A DNA stretch of 64,000 bases from Lethocerus indicus (lineage: Eukaryota; Arthropoda; Insecta; Hemiptera; Belostomatidae), in NCBI GenBank assembly GCA_019843655.1, contig JACDQD010000001.1, positions 49,292,794 through 49,356,793 of the forward strand, in the 5' to 3' direction. The notes below the pieces were generated by a model, which was not told where the DNA came from, made no database searches, and saw only the letters and a program-made list of their open reading frames with translations. The first letter of the stretch is position 1; each line of letters starts with the position of its first letter. A program made the translations under genes and the position numbers. Below are positions 11,501 through 22,800 of this stretch, piece after piece.

Positions 11501-13953
11501 AGGGATTCCACGTAAGTTGTTCTTCTAGATGGAGCCCAATGTAGCAATTCTGCCGCCGAGGGTATTTATAAATACGGACTAAATTTTAAATGGGGTACCA
11601 ACTACCTTTTAGAGCGACTCGGGCTTCCTCGATCTGGCGAACGTGTTCGGTCGTGTCGTAAACCAGTGCGTACGGGGCCGCTGCGATATCCACCCTCGGT
11701 GGAAACTCGTTCCAATTGTTTTCCGGCTTATAACGCTGAAACGTATGTCGACAATTTGTGTTTATCAAGCTCACTCTGGGGAATAACAATATCGCCCCTT
11801 TTCCAGAGCCGGACTTCTGTATATCGATGAAAATGAGCTTAATGTCGGCGAAGATATACTAGAAACGATACCTCGTCTGTGTATCATACAAGACCTACAA
11901 GAATTTGAAGAACACTTTGGATTTATGGCAAAAATAAATGACACGCGAGTTGCACTGTGCGAAACAACGGAAAAAGAATAATTTCTAGTGGTGACCACTT
12001 ACGTCTTCTTTCTTGAAGACAGTGCCGAAGGTGGTAAACCGAAGGGGGGAAACGGGTACCGGATCCGGTCCGGTACCCACCATCCTGTCCATGTACTCCA
12101 TCCGCCATTTTTTAATTTCCATGTCCAAAAGTTGAGTGTAGCCACTGGGAGACAATATCCTCCGATCGAAATCAACATAGCGGCCATCCTCTTCCGACCA
12201 AAACCTTCCAAATTTTATAGCCGGCCACCCTTCACCTTCGCCTAGGCCAATAGAGGAAAACCGTTATGATCTGCTATATCATTTTAGTGGACGAAATTGA
12301 AATCCTGATTTCAATCGTTTCTAACCCCTATTTTAGTACCTGATGCGTGTATTTTACAAAAATGAGAGACGATATAACCAATATTAACCGAGAAAAATCG
12401 TTATAAAATTTTAGATTATGTCATTTTAGAATATGAAAATGCGGAACACATTTGACAGAGTATGGGAACTACCCTTTATAGAGCAAGCGCATCTCACCTG
12501 GGGGCCACTGTTAACGGAGTGTGGAACAAATCCAATAAAATGTTTTAAAAAAATGTTCCCAAAAATAGCTAACCAAAGATAGCAAGTATGTCTATCCTGG
12601 GAATAACTACTGACGAATTGTGGGAATAATCCTAGAATATTTTTGAAAGAACTCAATTTTCGATTTTTCAACTTCAGGAGCAAGTGTAACTCACTTTGGG
12701 ACCACTGTTGATGGTGTTTGGGAGTTGTTTTTACAGTGTGTTTTCTTCTTAGTATTAATTGTTTAACTTTAAGTCACGACTAGAATTGTTTATATTCAGC
12801 GCGTTGAAAACTGCGCATTAATATACTTTCCATTGAGAATCCGCCAATTTACAGTGCTCCTGCTAGTACTGTTGGGCTGACAACTAAGTAATTACTGATT
12901 TCACCAATAGATGGCGTTATTTGTATTTTTGTTCCATATAGATGGGTATTTTATAACCCGCGGATGTGAAAAATGAGGAATTATTTAGTTACCAGCCCAA
13001 TATTTAGTAAGGAAATCACGTGGTCACCTTTATAGGTGGAGGAAAGCTATCGAATTCAAGCTAGGAAGGGATAGTTAGGAACGGAAGTTTTTATATCGTC
13101 TTTAAAACAAAACAAGTTCCTCGATATCTACGATTTGGAGATATACAAGGCTTAATTAATAGTACTTAGAACATATTAAAATCGTTGCGTTGCCCCCACC
13201 ATATTTTTTTTATTAACGTTCATCGTGGTGGCAAGCTTTAAATAATTTTCCCCGCTCTCTGACAGATATTAAGAGGCAGCTGGAGTGTTAGGGCATAATG
13301 ACTGAGATACGTCCCGGGGAAACCCCCATCAACCATCTTTCTTCTATTTCTTTTAATCGGTAAATCTTGACAAACCGTCTACCTATATTAATTTCCGTCA
13401 AGTTATTTCCCCGGTTTCTACGGAGGGTCAATGGAGGGGGAGTTTCTTCCACCGTCTTTCTGTTCCCACTCGAGCCCCCGGATGACATCACCCCTATAAA
13501 CTATTCTATAAAAGTTAACGAACCCCATTTTGTCACATTTCTTAATAGAAATTAGGCAGGGAACAACTTTACAATGTGAATTAATTAATGGTTTCGTTAC
13601 CTCTTTTCTCACCACTACATGTTGCTTCCACGCCTTGACCCCGAATGAACTGGAAGGTAGGTTAATTTATTTGTAATAAAACATTTATTATTTTAATAAT
13701 AATTTGTTAATTATTAGCGTGTTCGCTATTAATTCGATTATTTAATTTTCCAACTAATTAATCGTGAAATTAATTAAAACGAACTTACCTCCGCGATATG
13801 TTTTCCGTTATATGTGTTTATACCGTTGATAAAAATTCTGTTCAATTGGTCCCCTGGATAGTCGATAGATTCATATGAAGCAAAAGGTACCCCCAAATCC
13901 CATTCTGGTTCTAAAATTTCGTGCTTTTGAATGATTTCACGGCTGGGCCACAT
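5577..13953 (-). CDS. AK7: Adenylate kinase 7 (ciliary/axonemal type)
   Basis: Nineteen exons: 13789-13953, 13601-13649, 12003-12241, 11606-11735, 10923-11050, 10739-10840, 10185-10372, 9901-9994, 9735-9815, 9482-9631, 9237-9365, 8995-9164, 8224-8468, 7496-7622, 7273-7421, 6480-6521, 6209-6219, 5956-6117 and 5577-5702. They sum to 2487 nt, 828 codons plus stop, with consistent phases. The start is ATG at 13953 (MWPSREII). Residues about 35-440 form the SDR/NAD-fold-like N-terminal region of AK7 (RIFINGINTY, CGITYGFEEGALH, PIFLDGSNTLPLIHVEDLA). The P-loop is GPPAVGKS (about 450-457) and the NMP-binding segment contains GYVMDGFPKT (about 557-566); an acidic linker follows, then LPNEVIGRTHY. AK7 converts ATP and AMP to ADP in cilia and flagella. 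The C-terminal tail does not show a clear Dpy-30-like motif. The last four exons are the least certain, one being an 11-nt microexon. An AATAAA (minus strand, 5490-5495) lies about 80 bp past the stop. Confidence 0.87.
6876..6990 (-). repeat. Dispersed repeat, single-arm copy of the 48-kb foldback element
   Basis: About 50 bp (6876-6925, CGAAAGGAGACAGAAG... then ACGAAATCTACGGTATTCC) match both arms of the inverted repeat at 47961-48165. Similarity continues through AAACAGGTATTC to GTCCGGAA near 6970, matching sequence just outside the left arm at 47920-47960. It lies in an AK7 intron. The neighbouring minus-strand open frame at 6988-7170 is not a plausible AK7 exon. Confidence 0.6.
10487..10624 (+). 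repeat. Dispersed repeat family A, copy 1 (uninterrupted)
   Basis: It lies in an AK7 intron. It shares GAGGAAATCACG, TCGAATT and GGATAGTTAGGAACGG, in the same order and spacing, with 12811-13084. It lacks the roughly 140-bp insertion found in that copy and so preserves the pre-insertion site at about 10545-10550. No coding potential is apparent. Confidence 0.7.
11146..11560 (-). mobile_element. Jockey-type LINE fragment (3' end of RT ORF plus 3' UTR)
   Basis: On the minus strand it encodes a degraded reverse transcriptase C-terminus (LKPTLMYGIEVWGS), collinear with the better copy at 45.0-45.55 kb, and includes the same 3' untranslated segment (AGGCCGGCGCCGTTTAAGCC). It sits inside an AK7 intron between exons 4 and 5. 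Frames are broken by stops and indels, so it is an inactive 5'-truncated copy in the same orientation as its host gene. Confidence 0.72.
12430..12725 (-). repeat. ~100-bp repeat family B, two to three units (AK7 intron 2)
   Basis: On the minus strand, units contain AACAGTGGTCCCAAAGTGAG or AACAGTGGCCCCCAGGTGAG followed by a TTGCTC...AAGTTGAAAAATCGAAAA-type segment. The same unit occurs at 23205-23515 and 54293-54372. Units are diverged from each other. Confidence 0.65.
12811..13084 (+). repeat. Dispersed repeat family A, copy 2 (interrupted by a MITE)
   Basis: Left part: GCATTAATATACTTTCCATTGAGAA through GTGCTCCTGCTAG. Right part: GTAAGGAAATCACG through GGATAGTTAGGAACGG. Both parts match copy 1 at 10487-10624. 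The two halves are separated by the mariner-like MITE at 12867-13006. It lies in AK7 intron 2. Confidence 0.7.
12867..13006. mobile_element. Mariner-derived MITE with terminal inverted repeats and TA target duplication
   Basis: The left end reads TA-CTGTTGGGCTGACAACTAAG and the right end, reverse complemented, reads TA-AATATTGGGCTGGTAACTAA. The two share about 20 of 25 bases and continue as AGTAATTACTGATTT against ATAATTCCTCATTTT. This resembles the TTGGCAACTAAGTAATTGCGG end of irritans-type mariners. TA dinucleotides flank both ends. At about 140 bp it is too short to code for a transposase. Confidence 0.78.
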
Positions 13954-15644
13954 TTTGCACAATTTGTAAATAATCGTAACTCCGGTAACCGATACAACAA
14001 AGGGGGAGGGGGAACAGTTTTATGTTACATATTTCTGTAATGATGTACATTGTCATTGCCGACAATCAGTCTCCTTATCAATGCCATTGTTTGTCTATGA
14101 CTCAGGCTTCCTAAATATTCTAGGTTATCACGAACATCTGTACTAGCCTTAGTTACATTTTACACTACTATTATTGTACCAAAAAAATATATAGAAGTAA
14201 AAAAATCATAAATTAAAACAAAAAGTTATTGTGGAGATAAATATGAAAATATTATAATATCAACAGTTTTATTTCTTTTTCAATAACTACATCCCTTAAA
14301 TGCCTAAGGATGGGGCATTTCTTTAGAATGAAATTGGATATAATTTTTTGAAATTGAATTTTTCTCATTCATATTTGTTTTCAGTAATTATATTAGGCTC
14401 AATTATGTCTTCACCTTTATGTGCCTTCCTTGTATGTACTTTCCAAGAAACAATGGTTTTAAAATGTAATAAAAATTTCTTTTTTCCTAATCTCATGAGT
14501 AATATGCTTTTCAAAAGAAAAAAGATTGAATACTTTAAATTATATTTAGCAACTGTTTTTAATAATGGAAAAACTTCAATATTTCAATGAATACATAATT
14601 ATTAAATGTGAAAAAGAAAATTTATAAAAAAAAAATCATCTGAAAGAAATGTTACCTGACTTCATTTCGATGAAATGTGAAGATCTGACACAATAAAATA
14701 TGTTTCATTTGAATATAATTATTTGTACACTTGCAATTTCTAGGAGAATGAATATTATGATCACAAACTGTCATATCAATAGACAAATTATGTTCTCAAA
14801 TTCCATGTTCATGAACCACACACATCATTATTTTTACCATTGCATCTTTATAAAATGATCAGTTTAAAATAATTTTTAACTAATAAAAACTAAAATAAAT
14901 ATAATATTAGCTTAAGGTGTGTCCATATTCTCTGATGTGTTTCCTTTAAGATGCACAGATCATGTACAATTTATAGTAAATTAAACCTAAGTGTTAAATG
15001 TTGCATTTCATACTTTCTGGAATTCCACAATAGGAGTAAAATAGAATGCAAATGGAATTAAAAAAATAAGGAATTATACATTAAATGATATTTTAATTGA
15101 AGAATAAATAAATGTAAGAATTCAAGATATTATGTTACTTTCAGTTTATTAAGCAACTTTCATAAACATAATTTATGTATGATACTCTCGTCACTATCTT
15201 CAATGGGCTTATTATATTTATTTGTATTAACCACTTCTGAAGTTCTTCATATACAACTGAACTGAAATTGAATATAATTAGTTTAATTTACGAATATTGG
15301 AAACATTATCTTACATTACATACAAAATTTATTAGTATTCGATTAAATTTTCAATTGTTTGAAAATATTTTGGTCATCCACCAGGAATCAAATCCAGGGC
15401 CATGCTTGTATAAGGGATTTTTCAAAACCAAGATCAACTGTAAATTAAAAGTGATACTGAGTTGATGTCAGTAATTCCAGATCACTGAAATACACTAAAA
15501 ATCTATGACGTTTTCATTATTAAAATATATATTTTGATCAATAAATTTGATAGCATAAATTATGCTAATATCTACAGACAGCAGACTTACATAACAGATA
15601 AGATAGTTTAAGTTAGCCATACTGCAGCTAACATGAAATTTCAT
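13954..15644. other. Intergenic interval AK7 (5') to Ric8 (3')
   Basis: About 1.7 kb of AT-rich sequence lies upstream of AK7 and downstream of Ric8. It must hold the AK7 promoter. I see no convincing coding exon, RNA gene or repeat; the short plus-strand frames at 14348-14590 and 15268-15465 have AT-driven composition and no splice or start context. Confidence 0.6.
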
Positions 15645-17233
15645 TTATTCACCATCATTATGGATTTGAAATTGCTTGTTTCGACGAGGTAACTCACTTT
15701 GAAGCTGGGTAACATGTTCAATTGGTTCAGGCCTGCCATCTTTTCCTATTCGACAAGGTTGGATGATTCCACCCCTAAAATAAATATATTGTTATTTGTG
15801 GTTCAATTAAATGAGATAAAAGTTGCACAATTTACAATTTAATATTACAAAAAAGAAAAAAGGATTTGAAAAAAGAATAAATGGTTAGTGTATACCTTTG
15901 AAGCTTGTCTATCTTGTTAACCAATGTCATAGCAATGTGTTCTTTCTGTTCATCGGTCATATTATCCATTGGGTTAGGATGAGATTCCATTCGGCATCCA
16001 ACAATTGGATTAATCCTATAGAAAATTATACACAACTATAAGTAACAAATTCACCTGCTGATAGTGCTTATTATAAACTCTACTACAGTGGTAATTTTTC
16101 TAATAACTTCTTACTGCATTGATTTTACAGGGTATAATTTACAAATCTCACATGTGCTTATGTTTAAGATATTCTTCTGTGTCACTGTCTTCGGAATCTT
16201 CGCTATAAACGATGGAACCACCTAGTAAACCACGTCTAGCAAACAATCCTGCAGCATTTCCATACCCTGTGTATTTCACCATCCTTCCAACTGAAATTAT
16301 ATTCATAATATAATGGTTGACTTATTTCAAAAGTAATAAATACTTTAAAATATAATTAAAAATTTGATTGAATAAAATAATATTTAAATATTACAAAGCA
16401 TTCATGTAGGGGGCCACACCATTTTCTTTACAAAGCACAAATAGCCATCCAGCAGCAAGCTCTGTCACAGATGTAACGGGTGATGTTAACAGGCGACACA
16501 ATTTATTTCTTAGTGTATCACCCTCTTCTGGCCTTTTAAAAACTTCTTGCAGATTTGGTAAAACATTTTTACGCAGATATTTGCGAAATATGCTGCTTGC
16601 CTTTGATAAATTCAACAATGTCACAAGCACAGGAGAAATGAAATCAGTTGTTGCTTTACCAGCCTAAAATATCAAAGAAGAATATGTTTTACTAAATAAT
16701 AGTTAATTTTTTAAATATTATATACTATAACCTCTACCTTATGTAATCAAACTGTTTGTAAATAGATGTATTATGGAACATACCTGATACAACTACCCTT
16801 CAAGATGAAAAATTATTTAAAATTTACCTCTAGCTCTGTTAACATGTGATCAAGAAAATGAACAATATTTCCGATAGCTTTCATCCCAACAGAATCTACA
16901 GTTACAGTTGCAGATGTAAATGAATATCCTGGTATGATCAACATTTTATAATTCTCTTCTGGCAATACAGTTAATAGATTTATCACATCACTAGAAAATT
17001 TCAGAAATACCTATTGTTATTAAAAAAAACCACAAAAATTGTTTTTTCAATAATGTATCCATCTCCAAATTCATTTATCTTTTCTTGTTTACTGCACTGA
17101 ATTTAAATTATTGCAATATAGTAATTTTGGGCATTGTAATAGCCACCTAGCAACATTATAAACATATTAATATATGTTATTTAATACAATTTATTAAATG
17201 CGCGTTAGCCATAGTAGCGAATTGAGCTGTGTA

Positions 17234-17281
<48 letters not shown>

Positions 17282-18965
17282 CAAACCAAAAAAAATTAAT
17301 TAAAATATATTTAATAATACCTGTGTAAATTATGTTGAAGCTTTGGATTTATTGGTTGTATATCACACAGAAGAAGATTACGTAAAGTACTTGCAAGAGT
17401 AAAAAAGGAGTTGAAATTTTTTTCATTGTACTCTTCACTTTTATATGGGAGAAGAACATTGAATAATGTTTTAAGGATTTCGCAGCATAACTTTGCTTGA
17501 GGCTCCTATGAAAAAATATTTATGAGTCATTGTATACTTTATATTATTGGTATATATATATTATTGGTATATTGTATACTTTACATTATATTGGTCAACA
17601 GTGTACTTTAAATTTTCAAGATACTTTTCTGATTTTGACAATGGATTGTATAAAGTCATAAAAGACATCAGAAACAAATAAAATTAAAAATCTGATTTGA
17701 TGGAAATGAAAAAATAAAAAGTTATGTTATACTAACATTTATAATTGTACCTGCAGAGCTACTTTTGTCCCCGGCTTCATTTACCAAAAGACATGTTAAA
17801 ATGTAAAGCCCGTCAAGCTCAGCATACACCTTCAGTCTAATTCAATTTGATATGTATTAATGAATTATTTCAATATTGAATCTTGTCAATCAATATTTTC
17901 ATGTATGATATCACCCTAATTATCTGTATTAAGGTTTAGTTAATAAATAAAATTAAAGCTAAAATAATAGAACTAGCATAATATTCATTTCATAACATTC
18001 AACACCAAATGTAATTACAGCACGTAATAAATGTGAGGATTAAACACTATCCTTTAAATGAAAATCAATAGCAATAGTATTACATAAGACACCATTTACA
18101 AACCTGTTAGAAGTGTTTAATGCTGTCAAAAGAAAAATGAGTTTAATGTCAAACATTTTTATATCTATTGGTATTTCCTTGGAAATGTTTGCAGATATAT
18201 ATTTTAATACTGCCTTCAAGAGCTCTAAGTTATTAATACTGTCAGGAACTTTATTCAAATTGTACAGAATATTACACAAGCATTTCAGGGCTTCAACTGT
18301 ATCTGAAAACAAAATAATAATGCCAAAAATTAACATACCTAGAGTTAATGGAATAAAAACATACTTTAAAGGATATAAATTGAATGAATATTAACTGACA
18401 GTGACAAATGAATTTGAACAGCATTCGCAAAAATATTGACAAGGGGAAAAATATTCCAAAAATTAATCATGATAATCACCATCACAATTTCGTGGCAACA
18501 GTTCACATCCATTCATTTGGCAAGCATATTTTATCAACATCTTAATTCGATCTTCTGTTATTAATGACTCCAGTGCCAATTTATCACGGCTGAAATATAT
18601 AAAAAGGTCCCGTAAATTATAAATTGCTCCTCATGGAGATAGCCAAAATTCACAGATTCTTTCAAGACAACCTCAGAATTCTTAATACAGATAAACACCG
18701 TGACTTGCAGGTAGCCGATTCTTCGCTTTCTATATGAGAAAACAATGCCGACCATAATCTTTCTCTGGAATTATTATCACTCTCAAATCGGAATGAAAAT
18801 ACGTCAGCGTTCTGAAATAACAAATAACTAATAAAATAAGAGAAAACTATGTACTAACAGCAAATTATAAATATAATTCCATACTTTATGTAAAAAATCA
18901 CTTAGTATCTTTTCAACGTTTTCTGCTGACTCTGTTTCAATCTTCATTAATGTACACAGTTCCAT
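15645..18965 (-). CDS. ric8a: Synembryn / Ric8, Galpha chaperone and guanine nucleotide exchange factor
   Basis: Eleven exons: 18885-18965, 18672-18811, 18480-18589, 18104-18302, 17737-17836, 17321-17505, 16828-16990, 16420-16663, 16152-16290, 15896-16015 and 15645-15774. The total is 1611 nt, 536 codons plus stop, in phase throughout. The upstream of two in-frame ATGs (18965, 18947) was chosen. Family segments include [59 protein letters not shown], then [13 protein letters not shown] and an acidic [14 protein letters not shown] stretch. Ric8 folds armadillo-like repeats, stabilises newly made G-protein alpha subunits and promotes GDP-GTP exchange; the acidic Ser-rich stretch is where CK2 sites occur in the family. 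Length is typical. The fifth exon uses a GTTAGT donor at 17731-17736; a nearer GTACAA donor would break the phase. The gene is divergent from FAM114A. Confidence 0.93.
17228..17281. repeat. (GT)n-(AT)n microsatellite
   Basis: A GT run passes into an AT run inside the Ric8 intron between exons 6 and 7, some 40 bp from the exon-6 donor. Confidence 0.95.
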
Positions 18966-19457
18966 CTTACGGGAGCACGAATTACTAACCAACACCAAAA
19001 ATCAACAACACTGAACTCCCATTATTCTCAATGTTGCCATTTACAAATGAGTGGTGTCGACAAATTATCCCTTTCTTGCTTTATTAATTTTAAACAATTC
19101 TTCCCTGAAATAGCAAATTCCGAATGTATAAATAGACCATTAAATGATTCCGAGTATATTGATGCATACTCGACAATGTAAATACTTTTGAAATTAGTTA
19201 AAACTATAAAACTTACTATAAAATTAATTAAAAGTTCCTATATTAACAAAAATGGAATAAGTACCATTTTGACGCCAAAAATAACAGCAAAACTGAGATA
19301 GAATTGGCTATAAATTTTTTATTTTTATTTCTACTAATTTATAAACGTAGAAAAATGTGACTACAAATGAGTTTGATTTCATTCCTCTCTTATACATTTG
19401 TAGATAAAGAAGTTGATTTGTATTTAATTGTTGACTCGTACTGCATACGAGTATATT

Positions 19458-19519
<62 letters not shown>

Positions 19520-19872
19520 CATTTGTATGCTTAAAGTCATAATTAATTCTGCACCGTTGGATACAAATATTATGCATAAATATTTTTTTTTTAAATGTGC
19601 TAAACACCACTCGGTAATAATAATATATATTATTGATTTCACATATCGAGTTGATATGTTGTCCCTCTACTCGAACATGTGATCTATTTTAATACCTGCT
19701 ACGGGAGGTAAATGCGTATTGGTATTGTCATCAGTTCGAGCCGTTTGATTCGGATGTTAGTGACGTGTATATTATATTGACATTCGTTGTTTTATTATTA
19801 TATAGTCTCACGCGGCCTGGTGCATTCTTAAATTTAATAAATTATTAATTGTCTGACTCTAAAAGAAGAGCT
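18966..19872. promoter_or_regulatory. Divergent promoter interval between Ric8 and FAM114A
   Basis: About 900 bp separate the two start codons, which read away from each other. An (AT)n array (about 19460-19514) lies near the middle, and the 150 bp before the FAM114A ATG are less AT-rich. I cannot place TATA or initiator elements with confidence. The open frames here are translations of the AT array. Confidence 0.5.
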
Positions 19873-22800
19873 ATGTCTAGCTCTGAAGATAGCGATGGGT
19901 ATCATAGTGCCGAGGACGAACTTACGCTCTCCTCGTCCCAAAAAACGGCTGGGACGTTTTCGTCGGATACAAGAAGTGTAGAAGCGTTTGGAATAATTCC
20001 AGCTCCCGTGATGTCAGAGGAATCTAATGAACCCAGCTTTGGAGAAGACGATGTTGACGAATCCAGTCAGGGCACAAACCAAACGAGCAGTAATGAATGT
20101 GATTCTGACTCTGTTCCGTGCGAGGACGATGGAAAAAAAGAATCTCAAAGTTCAAATACTAATGATTCGTCTTGTAGTACAGATTGTGAATATGCTTACA
20201 TACAGCACAAAGATATTTCATTGGGAGTGTTTTCCCCTCCATTTGCTGAAGGCTGGGAAATTGAGGACCCGAATATTATAGAGGATTTGGATGTAAGTAA
20301 TCTGCAAAGCCTTATTTAATCTTACTCATTTGAAACCATACATATAGCTTATTTTCATATGTAAGAATTGCACACATTAAAATTTACATTACTATTTTGT
20401 CATTCATCCACCTTATTTTATTAAGTATAATTGATAACAAATTCACAGATTAGGGTTTTATATATATACTTTTTTTGTACATTGAACAAACATTCATTAG
20501 TACAATTGCAGTTTTTTTATGTTATTTCTCTCAATAAAGAAGCCACCCAGTGATTTCATTTTTAATGTGTGTCTTGGCTACAGAAAATATCTAGGCCAGT
20601 GGAGTTTAAGCCATTTTGGGAGGGATAAGGGATAGGTAATAATAAAGGAGAGGACTTCAATTTGATCATGATATATGATGAGTTAAAATACAAATTTGGT
20701 ATATATACTTTGCAATTTACAACCTAAATATTAATAAGTTATCTCACACATCATGAACAATTATTTCAGTATTATGGGTGTTATATATGTTTATGTATAG
20801 TTAAGTGATTATATTGAGAATGCAATTGAGTGTTTGTGCAGTATTAATCTCTTATCATTAATTACTTATATTTAGTCTTGGTGGCATACCGAATTTTACC
20901 TACAGTTATAATTTGTAAATGATTAAATAATAGTCAGGTTGTTAGTTAGTTTTGTGTTAAGTGTTTGTGTTGTTCATTTTTAATAATCATTTCATCTACT
21001 TAGGTTAACAAAGAATGCAGAGAAAATGTTGAGGCCCAGGTTGAGTCTCTTAGCCTACCAGAGATTAAATCACCATTAAGAAAAACAGAAAAGGTAATTA
21101 GCTTCAATACACATAATAATGAATTTGTATTCTTTTGTTAATCCTTTTTGTGGCCAATAATATTGGTTTAGATTTATGAAACCATTTCATATGAAATTGA
21201 ACAATGTATTATATTAAGCTAATTAAGCTCTACTATACTGTTGTTCCTGTTAATTTTTAATGATTTACTCATGTATTTAGCACAATGAAGAAGAATGCAG
21301 AAAAAATATTGTTGACACCCAGGGTGAGCCTGTTATCTCACCTGAGATTAAATCACCATTAAGAAAAAAAAGTACATTTCTGCTTTTTTTGATGTTAAGC
21401 AATTTGGGTCTTTCTTTCTGGGAAGGTTCAACATACACAATATGTTACAGACAGACAAACGGCACTAGAGTCTTAATATATTAAACAATTATTATAATTA
21501 ATTAATTTTAATTTAAATATTAATAAATAATATGAATCAATTAATATTATTTATATTATATATTATTAAAATTCGATATCTGAGAAAATATAAAATTAGA
21601 AGGTATTTTCAACAATTTTAAATTGTTTTTAAAGACGTCATTTTCTTCATTTCATACTACCTTTGTAACCTTCGATTTTTCCTTTTATTCCTCATGTTAA
21701 TTAATATTAATATAATAATCCATAAAAATCACCAATATAAAACTAAAGTTTCACTTCGGTTTCACATGTTAATTTTTTTTGTTCTTCCAGAACTTTATCA
21801 CATGTTGAAGTTACTGCATCAGAATGAGAATGTTTCCACTTATTCATTAAACCATAGTACATTGTTTACAATTTCAAGAAACAATTTAATATTTTGTTAT
21901 GTATGTATAACAAAGTCACATCCTTATCTATGATGAATAATACCATGTTAAAGCATTAAATAACACTCGTTATCATTAAAAAATATAATTTGTTAAAGTT
22001 GATGAGATAGTTCAATTAATTGTATCTATTCAAATATATCATTTATTTTATAGATTTTGAATGAGGACAGTGTGAATTCTCCAGGACATTGTGGACCAGA
22101 TGCATATGAAGAAGAAGATACTCAGGTAATCAATTCTGTCTTTAAAGTTCCCTTTTCATTCTTATCAAGTTACTTTTTATTATTTTATAATGGAAGTTTT
22201 TTATCATAATATTATATTTTTTATTCCCCCTAATTTATAAGAAACTGTTACGTTGACTTCTGGATTCGATTATGTTGGCACATCAGTAAAAGTGTTGAAA
22301 TACGATTAAAAATATTTTCCATGTAAATGCTTTTGTTATGGATTGTAGTAAAAACTAGATTCTGTGGATATGAGCTAATAGTATGTTGTGCTATTTATTA
22401 TTCATATGCATATTAGAGTGAGTTATTGATCATTTTTTCTTTAAATGGTTTTTAACAAGAGTTAAGGTGAGTGAGTGAAGGTTTCCACGACCAGAACTTG
22501 AATCACTACTATCACTGACCCCGAGTGGGTCCCATTCAATGGGTGGGGCCCTCTTGGGTGGTTTCCAAAAACAGGAAAAATCTCGGAACAGCATGAGTGG
22601 GGGAGACACAACTCTCCATATTCACTCTTTACTAATGAAGAGTTAAAAGAGTTTACTGTATTAACTTCTTGTTTCGGTTGAATATTTATTATTATTCATT
22701 TATCATTTTTTAATTATCAGTTTTATATTTTTTTAACGTAGGATGATTGCAATAAATAGAAAATGTAGAGATTATCATAGGTATAGTAATATATTTTTTT

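Noticed and set aside
11999..12245. Alternative frames over AK7 exon 3 on both strands
   Set aside because: The frame with GWPAIKFGRFWSEEDGRY and RFTTFGTVFKKED matches the phases of exons 2 and 4; the others are shadows.
17751..17836. Ric8 exon 5 ending at the GTACAA donor (17745-17750)
   Set aside because: Leaves one extra base and a stop in exon 6; the GTTAGT donor 14 bp further restores phase and family alignment.
19308..19682. Frames containing IYIYIY runs near 19.4 kb
   Set aside because: Created by the (AT)n array in the Ric8-FAM114A promoter interval.
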